Shown in pieces: positions 1 through 7,200 of a stretch of DNA of 8,156 nucleotides. The position numbers and the translations under genes are program-made. Location: NCBI GenBank assembly GCA_002307215.1, contig DBTU01000044.1:1-8156 (forward strand), given 5' to 3'. The DNA comes from Lachnoclostridium sp. UBA1308 (GTDB taxonomy: Bacteria; Bacillota; Clostridia; Lachnospirales; Lachnospiraceae). How positions within the stretch are numbered: the first letter of the stretch is position 1; each line of letters begins with the position of its first letter. Below the pieces are notes generated by a model. The model was not told the origin of the DNA. It searched no databases and saw only the letters and a program-made list of their open reading frames with translations.

Positions 1-34
1 CGGGCTCTTCTGAATTGTATATATTTGTTTGTAT

Positions 35-56
35 AAAATAAAAAAAATCAACATTT
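35..56 (+). promoter_or_regulatory. A/T-rich UP-like element upstream of the rpoB promoter
   Basis: This tract is almost entirely A and T, with a run of eight A residues at 41-48 followed by a short T run at 54-57. It lies just upstream of the -35 hexamer, where the α-subunit C-terminal domains bind UP elements. The composition and position are seen directly. The role in strengthening the promoter is inferred from how UP elements work at highly expressed genes. A/T-rich intergenic DNA is common in low-GC Firmicutes, so this could be background. Confidence 0.45.
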
Positions 57-60
57 TGCG

Positions 61-89
61 TTGACAGTTGAAAACAAGTGTGGTAGTAT
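61..89 (+). promoter_or_regulatory. σA-type promoter for rpoB-rpoC
   Basis: A perfect -35 hexamer TTGACA lies at 61-66. After a 17-bp spacer comes the -10 TAGTAT at 84-89, a 4/6 match to TATAAT that keeps the first two and last two bases. The TGG at 81-83 directly in front of it makes an extended -10. Transcription would start near 94-97, giving a leader of about 110 nt before the rpoB ATG at 210. In many bacteria rpoB is also read from a promoter ahead of rplJL. This site would let rpoBC be made independently of the L10/L12 genes expected upstream but not visible here. The match is seen in sequence; promoter activity is inferred. Confidence 0.8.
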
Positions 90-114
90 GAAAGATGCAC
101 TATTGTGGTGTTAT

Positions 115-156
115 ATGCCTAATTACTTATATTATAACATATATGTAAGGAAATGA
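115..156 (+). CDS. Possible 13-codon leader ORF in the rpoB 5' UTR
   Basis: From the ATG at 115 the frame reads MPNYLYYNIYVRK and stops at TGA 154-156. The stop overlaps the next ATG at 153 in the arrangement ATGA, and that ATG is in frame with rpoB. Four of the 13 residues are tyrosine. The ribosome-binding site is poor: only GTGGTG at 105-110, four bases before the ATG. An earlier in-frame ATG at 88 overlaps the -10 element, so it would lie outside a transcript from this promoter. A short ORF of this size can easily arise by chance, and no function is recognised. Confidence 0.12.
   Translation: MPNYLYYNIYVRK
126..149 (+). promoter_or_regulatory. Weak hairpin in the rpoB leader
   Basis: CTTATAT (126-132) can pair with ATGTAAG (143-149) to form a 7-bp stem with one G·U pair and a 10-nt loop. 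The right arm covers the start of the AAGGA that directly precedes the alternative ATG at 153, so it would tend to discourage initiation there. The stem is almost all A-U and probably unstable. I list it only because it bears on start-site choice. Confidence 0.2.
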
Positions 157-193
157 AAAGAAGTATTTTAGGTAAGAGATATACAAAAAATTC

Positions 194-201
194 AAGGGGT
201 G
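194..201 (+). promoter_or_regulatory. Ribosome-binding site that sets the rpoB start at 210
   Basis: AAGGGGTG (continuing GA) is a close match to the anti-Shine-Dalgarno complement AAGGAGGTGA and ends 8 nt before ATG 210. By contrast, the in-frame ATG at 153 has AAGGAA touching the start codon, which leaves no workable spacing. The first residues after 210 (MDKNRMHPIKVGNNVRMSYSKQ) also fit the usual N-terminus of clostridial β subunits, whereas the 19 extra residues from 153 do not look conserved. Confidence 0.85.
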
Positions 202-209
202 AAACGTCA

Positions 210-3200
210 ATGGACAAGAACAGAATGCATCCAATTAAGGTTGGTAATAACGTTAGAATGAGTTACTCCAAACAAAAGGAAGTCCTGGAAATGCCAAATC
301 TCATTGAAGTACAGAAGGATTCCTATCAATGGTTTTTGGATGATGGTCTCAAGGAAGTATTTGAGGATATTTCTCCAATCGCTGATTACAGCGGACATTT
401 GAGCTTGGAATTCGTGGACTTTGCGTTATGTGAGGATGACATCAAGTATACGATTGAAGAATGCAAGGAAAGAGATGCAACTTATGCAGCTCCTTTGAAA
501 GTAAAAGTAAGACTTCATAATAAAGAGAATAACGAGATTAATGAGCATGATATCTTCATGGGAGATTTGCCGTTAATGACAGAGACAGGTACCTTTGTTA
601 TCAATGGCGCAGAAAGAGTTATCGTAAGCCAGTTAGTACGTTCCCCTGGAATTTATTATTCAATAGATCACGATAAAATAGGTAAGAAATTATATTCTGC
701 TACAGTTATCCCGAACAGAGGCGCATGGTTGGAATATGAAACAGATTCCAATGATGTTTTTTATGTACGTGTTGATCGTAACAGAAAGGTTCCGATAACT
801 ACCTTCGTAAGAGCATTGGGTTACGGTACGAATGAAGAGATCAAGCAGTTATTTGGTGAAGAGCCTAAGATTCTTGCAAGTCTTGCAAGAGATCCAAGCA
901 CCGCTAAGGATCCGACCGGAAGTTATCAGGACGGTTTGCTTGAGTTATATAAGAAGCTGCGTCCCGGTGAGCCTTTGGCAGTTGAGAATGCTGAATCTTT
1001 ATTAAATAGCATGTTTTTTGATGCAAGAAGATATGACCTCGCGAAAGTGGGTAGATATAAGTTTAATAAAAAGCTTCATTTCCGTAATAGAATTGTTGGA
1101 TTTGTGCTTGCTGAGGATGTTATTGACCATTCCACCGGTGAGATTATTGCATCGACAGGGGTACAGGTTACCGATAAAATCGCTAGGCAGATTCAAAATG
1201 CTGCTGTTCCTTATGTTATGGTACAAGCGGAGGAACGCAATGTTAAAGTCCTCTCCAACATGATGGTCAATTTCTCTAATTATAGCGATTTGAATAAGAA
1301 AGAGTTGGGCGTTACAGAGGACGTTTATTATCCTGTACTTAAGGGTATTTTGGCTGAGAATACGGATCCCGAGGCTTTAAAAGAAGCGATTAAAAAGAAT
1401 ATCAATGAATTGATTCCAAAGCATATTACCAAGGAAGATATCATTGCTTCTATTAACTATAATATTCATTTGGAATATGGCATTGGTAATGCTGATGATA
1501 TCGACCATTTGGGAAACAGAAGAATCAGAGCGGTTGGTGAGTTGTTACAGAACCAATACCGTATCGGTCTCTCCAGAATGGAGCGTGTTGTTAGAGAAAG
1601 AATGACGACACAGGATCTTGAAGGCATCAGCCCTCAATCCTTGATTAATATTAAGCCGGTAACGGCAGCTGTTAAGGAATTCTTCGGAAGTTCCCAGCTG
1701 TCACAGTTTATGGATCAGCATAATCCACTCGGCGAATTGACACATAAAAGACGTCTTTCTGCATTGGGGCCCGGTGGTCTTTCCCGTGATCGTGCAGGTT
1801 TCGAGGTTCGTGATGTTCATTATTCCCATTATGGAAGAATGTGTCCGATTGAGACACCCGAAGGTCCTAACATCGGCTTGATTAACTCTCTTGCAACTTA
1901 TGCAAGAATTAACGAATATGGTTTTATTGAGGCTCCTTACCGCAAGTGCGACAAGACAGACCCGATGAATCCAATCGTTACTGATGAAGTTATGTATATG
2001 ACAGCTGATGAAGAGGATAAATATATTGTTGCACAGGCGAATGAAGAGCTGGATGAGAAGGGAAATTTCGTTAAGAATACCGTATCCGGGCGTCATAAGG
2101 AAGAAACCTCTGAGTATGAGAAACATCTGATTGATTTTATGGATGTATCTCCTAAGATGGTATTCTCTGTAGCTACAGCGTTAATTCCTTTCCTTGAAAA
2201 CGATGATGCAAACCGTGCCCTCATGGGCGCCAACATGCAACGTCAGGCGGTTCCGCTTTTAATGACGGAAGCCCCGGTAGTAGGTACAGGTATTGAAGCT
2301 AAGGCGGCCATCGATTCCGGTGTCTGTGTTATATCCAAGAAAGCCGGTGTTGTTGAACGTATCACAGCAAAAGAAGTTGTTGTTAAAAATGATGATAATA
2401 CAAAGTCCTCTTATCGTATGATTAAATTTGCAAAAAGTAACCAGGGAACCTGTATCAATCAGAGACCGATTGTATACAGAGGTCAGAAGGTTGCAGCGGG
2501 CCAGGTAATCGCAGATGGTCCTTCCACATCAAAGGGAGAACTTGCTCTAGGCAAAAATCCGTTGATCGGATTCATGACTTGGGAAGGTTATAACTACGAG
2601 GATGCCGTATTACTAAGTGAACGTCTTGTGCAGGAGGATGTATATACCTCTGTGCATATTGAGGAATATGAAGCAGAAGCAAGAGATACTAAGCTTGGAC
2701 CGGAAGAAATAACAAGAGATGTTCCGGGTGTCGGTGACGATGCTTTGAAGGATTTGGACGAAAGAGGTATTATCCGTATCGGTGCGGAGGTTCGTGCCGG
2801 AGACATTCTGGTTGGTAAGGTTACCCCTAAGGGTGAAACTGAACTGACAGCTGAGGAGAGACTTCTTCGTGCTATTTTTGGAGAGAAAGCCCGAGAAGTT
2901 AGGGATACTTCACTTCGCGTTCCTCACGGTGAATATGGTATTATTGTTGATGCCAAGGTTTTCACCAGAGAGAATGGCGATGATTTGTCACCCGGTGTAA
3001 ATCAGACCGTTCGTGTCTATATTGCCCAGAAGAGAAAAATTCAAGTTGGCGATAAAATGGCTGGACGTCATGGTAATAAGGGTGTTGTTTCCCGCGTGCT
3101 TCCGGCAGAGGATATGCCATTTTTACCGAATGGCCGCCCGCTAGATATCGTTTTAAATCCACTTGGTGTTCCTTCTCGTATGAACATCGGACAGGTACTG

Positions 3201-4103
3201 GAAATCCATCTGTCCTTAGCAGCTAAGGTACTTGGAATAGATATCGCTACTCCGGTATTTGACGGAGCTGATGAATATGATATTATGGACACATTGGAAA
3301 TTGCTGATGCTTTTGCAAATTCCACATGGGAAGAATTTGAGGCGAAATTCAAAGATGCACTGGATGTAGATTTTATGGATTATTTAAAGAAACATCCCGA
3401 ATATAGAGAGGATTGGAAGGGCGTTCCGATTAACCGTGATGGTAAAGTAAGATTGAGAGACGGTAGAAGCGGTGAATATTTTGATGGTTCCGTTACCGTA
3501 GGTTTCATGCATTACTTAAAGCTCCATCATTTGGTTGACGATAAGATACATGCACGTTCCACCGGTCCTTACTCCTTAGTAACACAGCAGCCGTTAGGTG
3601 GAAAAGCACAGTTTGGTGGTCAGAGATTTGGTGAAATGGAAGTTTGGGCGCTTGAAGCTTATGGTGCTGCTTACATCCTGCAGGAAATTTTAACTGTAAA
3701 ATCTGATGATGTTACCGGACGTGTTAAGACTTATGAAGCTATTATCAAGGGAGAGAATATTCAAGAACCGGGTATTCCTGAGTCTTTCAAGGTTCTCCTG
3801 AAAGAGCTTCAGTCCTTGGCACTTGATGTTACTGTTCTTGATGAGAATGGTCATGAGGTGAAGATGTCAGAAAGCATTGACTTTGGTGATGCTGACCTGA
3901 CTCCATTAATCGAAGGAGAAAATAATAATTTCAGATATGATGAAGGCTATGAAGATGCTGGCTTCACCCAGGCAAATGTAGAAGATATTGAGGCAGATAT
4001 TTTCGATGTTTATGAAGATGAAACAGAAGATATACTGGAAGAAGGAATTTATGAAGAGGAAGATGACGTAGAACTTATCGAGGATCCGGAAGAGGATATT
4101 TGA
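210..4103 (+). CDS. rpoB: DNA-directed RNA polymerase subunit β
   Basis: This is the β subunit of RNA polymerase, which forms one pincer of the enzyme and half of the active centre for DNA-templated RNA synthesis. With the start at 210 it is 1297 residues, longer than Bacillus subtilis β (about 1190), partly because of a C-terminal tail. The N-terminal protrusion/lobe region includes INGAERVIVSQLVRSPGIYY. The rifampicin-pocket block FFGSSQLSQFMDQHNPL is at 491-507 and THKRRLSALGPGG at 511-523. Q499, D502, H512, R515, S517 and L519 correspond to E. coli Q513, D516, H526, R529, S531 and L533, and all are wild type. E797-D798 (YNYEDA) and K949/K957 (GDKMAGRHGNKG) are the active-centre acidic pair and lysines. 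The large E. coli insertion between VFTRE and GDKMAG is absent, as in Gram-positives. VDDKIHARSTGPYSLVTQQPLGGKAQFGGQRFGEMEVWALEAYG is the conserved clamp/anchor end that contacts β', quoted here as adjoining segments VDDKIHARSTGPY, SLVTQQPLGGKAQF and GGQRFGEMEVWALE. After residue 1219 follows an acidic tail of 78 residues. An alternative start at 153 would add 19 residues. Confidence 0.97.
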   Translation: MDKNRMHPIKVGNNVRMSYSKQKEVLEMPNLIEVQKDSYQWFLDDGLKEVFEDISPIADYSGHLSLEFVDFALCEDDIKYTIEECKERDATYAAPLKVKVRLHNKENNEINEHDIFMGDLPLMTETGTFVINGAERVIVSQLVRSPGIYYSIDHDKIGKKLYSATVIPNRGAWLEYETDSNDVFYVRVDRNRKVPITTFVRALGYGTNEEIKQLFGEEPKILASLARDPSTAKDPTGSYQDGLLELYKKLRPGEPLAVENAESLLNSMFFDARRYDLAKVGRYKFNKKLHFRNRIVGFVLAEDVIDHSTGEIIASTGVQVTDKIARQIQNAAVPYVMVQAEERNVKVLSNMMVNFSNYSDLNKKELGVTEDVYYPVLKGILAENTDPEALKEAIKKNINELIPKHITKEDIIASINYNIHLEYGIGNADDIDHLGNRRIRAVGELLQNQYRIGLSRMERVVRERMTTQDLEGISPQSLINIKPVTAAVKEFFGSSQLSQFMDQHNPLGELTHKRRLSALGPGGLSRDRAGFEVRDVHYSHYGRMCPIETPEGPNIGLINSLATYARINEYGFIEAPYRKCDKTDPMNPIVTDEVMYMTADEEDKYIVAQANEELDEKGNFVKNTVSGRHKEETSEYEKHLIDFMDVSPKMVFSVATALIPFLENDDANRALMGANMQRQAVPLLMTEAPVVGTGIEAKAAIDSGVCVISKKAGVVERITAKEVVVKNDDNTKSSYRMIKFAKSNQGTCINQRPIVYRGQKVAAGQVIADGPSTSKGELALGKNPLIGFMTWEGYNYEDAVLLSERLVQEDVYTSVHIEEYEAEARDTKLGPEEITRDVPGVGDDALKDLDERGIIRIGAEVRAGDILVGKVTPKGETELTAEERLLRAIFGEKAREVRDTSLRVPHGEYGIIVDAKVFTRENGDDLSPGVNQTVRVYIAQKRKIQVGDKMAGRHGNKGVVSRVLPAEDMPFLPNGRPLDIVLNPLGVPSRMNIGQVLEIHLSLAAKVLGIDIATPVFDGADEYDIMDTLEIADAFANSTWEEFEAKFKDALDVDFMDYLKKHPEYREDWKGVPINRDGKVRLRDGRSGEYFDGSVTVGFMHYLKLHHLVDDKIHARSTGPYSLVTQQPLGGKAQFGGQRFGEMEVWALEAYGAAYILQEILTVKSDDVTGRVKTYEAIIKGENIQEPGIPESFKVLLKELQSLALDVTVLDENGHEVKMSESIDFGDADLTPLIEGENNNFRYDEGYEDAGFTQANVEDIEADIFDVYEDETEDILEEGIYEEEDDVELIEDPEEDI
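3867..4100 (+). other. Acidic C-terminal tail of β (coding for residues 1220-1297)
   Basis: The last 78 residues of β contain 33 Asp/Glu and a single basic residue (Arg), with scattered Tyr/Phe and no obvious fold. The composition suggests an intrinsically disordered polyanion. The conserved β core ends just before it, at about VTVLDENGHEVKM. B. subtilis β also ends in a short acidic stretch, so this looks like an expanded version of a family trend. The segment contains EEGIYE at 1277-1282, which recurs in the β' tail. The role is unknown; disorder is inferred from composition. Confidence 0.8.
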
Positions 4104-4186
4104 TGAAATCACAGAGCAATCGTACCCGAAGGCAGATTAACAGAAAAGCCTGCGGAGATACTCTTATGCCAGTAGAGAATAGATAA
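4103..4186 (+). CDS. Possible 27-residue basic ORF coupled to the rpoB stop
   Basis: The ATG shares its A with the rpoB stop codon (TGATG), the classic geometry for translational coupling. AGAGGA at 4091-4096, inside the last rpoB codons, lies 6 nt upstream and is a reasonable ribosome-binding site. The frame encodes 27 residues beginning MKSQSNRTRRQINRKACG and ends at TAA 4184-4186, 19 nt before the rpoC ATG. The peptide is basic (five Arg and two Lys in the first 15 residues) with a single Cys, and has no signal peptide or membrane segment. I do not recognise it. It could be a real coupled peptide, a device that carries ribosomes toward rpoC, or a chance ORF. Confidence 0.2.
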   Translation: MKSQSNRTRRQINRKACGDTLMPVENR

Positions 4187-4189
4187 GCG

Positions 4190-4196
4190 AAGGGAG
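4190..4196 (+). promoter_or_regulatory. Ribosome-binding site of rpoC
   Basis: AAGGGAG lies 9 nt upstream of the rpoC ATG at 4206. It supports that ATG as the start and independent ribosome loading on rpoC within the rpoBC message. The 102-nt gap between the genes contains no convincing terminator stem and T-run, so the two genes are presumably co-transcribed. Confidence 0.8.
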
Positions 4197-4205
4197 AGCC
4201 AAAGA

Positions 4206-7200
4206 ATGTCTGAAATAGCAAGTAGCTTTCAAGAGATAACCTATGATGCAATTAAAATTGGTTTAGCTTCACCTGAAAAAATCAGGGAATGGTCAAAGGG
4301 AGAAGTTAGAAAGCCGGAGACAATTAATTACAGAACCTTAAAGCCGGAGAAAGACGGTCTGTTTTGTGAAAGAATCTTCGGACCTAGCAAGGACTGGGAA
4401 TGCCATTGTGGTAAATATAAAAAGATTAGATATAAGGGTGTAGTCTGCGATAGATGTGGTGTTGAAGTTACCAAGGCCAGCGTACGTCGTGAGAGAATGG
4501 GTCATATTGAATTGGCAGCTCCGGTATCCCATATTTGGTATTTCAAGGGAATCCCGAGCCGTATGGGTCTTATTCTTGACCTTTCACCAAGAACTTTAGA
4601 AAAGGTGTTATATTTTGCTGCCTATATTGTTCTTGACAGAGGAACCACGGATCTTCAATATAAGCAGGTTCTGAATGAAAAGGAACGTCAAGAGGCTATT
4701 GAGAAATATGGCTTTAACAGCTTCCGCCTCGGAATGGGTGCTGAATCAATTCAGGAATTACTACAGGCAATTGATCTTGAGAAGGAATCAAAGGAATTAA
4801 AAAGAGGACTTAAGGATTCAACCGGCCAAAAACGTGCAAGAATTATCAAACGTCTTGAAGTAGTTGAAGCTTTTCGTGAATCCGGTAATAAGCCGGAATG
4901 GATGATCCTTTCCGTTGTACCTGTTATTCCTCCGGATCTTAGACCAATGGTTCAGCTCGATGGTGGACGTTTTGCTACCTCCGATATGAATGATCTGTAC
5001 CGTAGAATAATTAACAGAAACAACCGTCTTAAGAGACTTCTTGAACTTGGCGCTCCGGACATTATTGTTCGTAACGAGAAGAGAATGCTTCAGGAAGCAG
5101 TAGACGCTTTAATTGATAATGGTAGAAGAGGCAGACCGGTTACTGGACCTGGAAACCGTGCTCTCAAATCTTTATCCGATATGTTAAAAGGTAAGCAGGG
5201 ACGTTTCCGTCAGAACTTACTAGGTAAACGTGTTGACTACTCCGGCCGTTCCGTTATCGTTGTAGGACCCGAACTTAAGATATATCAGTGCGGGTTGCCG
5301 AAGGAAATGGCAATCGAGTTATTCAAACCTTTTGTTATGAAGGAATTGGTCGCAAAAGGTACCGCTCATAATATTAAATCCGCTAAGAAAATGGTGGAGA
5401 GACTCCAGAGTGAAGTCTGGGATGTTCTTGAGGAAGTTATTAAGGAGCATCCGGTTATGCTAAACCGCGCACCTACCCTTCATAGACTTGGTATTCAGGC
5501 GTTTGAGCCGGTACTCGTAGAAGGAAAGGCAATCAAGCTTCATCCTCTCGTTTGTACTGCTTATAATGCAGATTTCGATGGTGATCAGATGGCTGTGCAT
5601 TTACCGTTATCCGTAGAAGCTCAGGCAGAATGTCGTTTCTTACTGCTTTCACCGAACAATTTATTGAAGCCTTCCGATGGTGCACCGGTAGCCGTTCCTT
5701 CACAGGATATGGTACTTGGTATCTACTACCTGACGATTGAGAGAGTAATGGAAGGCGGAGTACGTCACCATTTCAAGAGCTTGAATGAAGCGATACTTGC
5801 TTATGAAAATGCCGTAATTTCTCTTCATGAGATGGTAAAAATAAGACGATTTGGCATCAATAATGATGGTATTGAGGAAATCAGAACAATTCAATCTACA
5901 CTGGGACGTTTCATTTTCAATGAAATCATTCCTCAGGATTTAGGCTTTGTTGACCGTACCAAGGATGAGAATTACTTAAAGTTAGAGATCGATTTCCTTG
6001 TTAGTAAGAAGCAGTTAAAGCCGATTCTGGAAAAATGTATTAACATCCATGGAGCAACGAAAACAGCTGAAATACTTGATGCTGTTAAGTCCATCGGCTA
6101 TAAATATTCCACACGTGCAGCAATGACCGTTTCTATCTCCGATATGGAAGTACCGAGTGAAAAGAAGCAAATTATTGCTGACGCAGAAGCTACCATTGAA
6201 AATATTGCTAAGGAATACAGACGTGGTAGAATGACTGAGGAAGAGCGTTATAATACTGTTATTGATACATGGAAGCAAGCGGATAAGATTTTAACCGAAA
6301 CATTGTTAGGAAAGTTGGATAAATTTAATAACATCAAGATGATGTCCGACTCCGGTGCCCGTGGTTCCGATAAGCAGATTAAACAGCTTGCCGGTATGCG
6401 TGGACTTATGGCAGATACCTCCGGTAGAACCATCGAGTTACCGATTAAGTCTAACCTTCGTGAAGGTCTTGACGTTTTGGAGTACTTTATTTCAGCACAT
6501 GGTGCTCGTAAAGGTCTATCTGATACAGCGTTACGTACTGCCGATTCCGGTTATTTGACTCGTCGTCTGGTAGACGTATCACAGGATTTAATTATTCGTG
6601 AAGTAGATTGTTGTGAAGGTAATGAGAGTCCGGGTATGTGGATTAAGGCATTTGTTGATGGTAAGGAAATTATTGAAGGCTTAGAAGAAAGAATCACCGG
6701 AAGATATTCTTGTGAATCAATTTATGATGCTGATGGTAACATGATTGTTAAAGCGAATCATATGATTACACCGAAACGTGCAGCAAAAGTAATCGCTACC
6801 GGTACGGATAAAGTTAAGATACGTACAATACTATCCTGTAAATCCCATATTGGTGTGTGTGCTAAATGCTACGGCGCTAACATGGCAACCGGTGAAGCCG
6901 TTCAGGTGGGTGAAGCTGTTGGTATTATTGCAGCGCAGTCCATTGGTGAGCCCGGTACACAGCTTACTATGCGTACCTTCCATACAGGTGGTGTTGCGGG
7001 TGATGATATTACACAAGGTCTTCCTCGTGTCGAAGAGCTTTTTGAGGCAAGAAAGCCGAAGGGACTTGCGATTATTGCAGAGTTCGGCGGCGTAGTTATG
7101 ATAAAGGATACTAAGAAAAAGCGTGAGGTAATTGTAACAAATAACGAGACCATGGAATCCAAGGCATACTTAATCCCTTATGGTTCCAGAATAAAAGTTA

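Noticed and set aside
1..30. CGGGCTCTTCT at the left edge as the right arm of a terminator for an upstream gene (rplL expected)
   Set aside because: The left arm would lie outside the window, and the sequence after it is not a clean T-run, so the call cannot be supported.
9..37. A second promoter using TATAAA at 32-37
   Set aside because: No acceptable -35 hexamer lies at 16-18 bp upstream. The TATAAA is more simply part of the A/T-rich tract.
153..209. Nineteen-residue N-terminal extension of β from ATG 153
   Set aside because: The only Shine-Dalgarno-like sequence abuts the ATG, whereas ATG 210 has a strong, well-spaced one and the family-like N-terminus. It is kept as a low-weight possibility in the findings.
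1701..2126. 141-codon open frame on the minus strand inside rpoB
   Set aside because: It is antisense to the rifampicin-pocket region of rpoB, its product has no recognisable family, and its composition is that expected from the reverse complement of a conserved gene. The other open frames of 61-94 codons inside rpoB and rpoC were rejected for the same reason.
4131..4177. Terminator or attenuator hairpin in the rpoB-rpoC gap
   Set aside because: Only 4-bp stems are possible (GCAG/CTGC and CTCT/AGAG) and neither is followed by a T-run.
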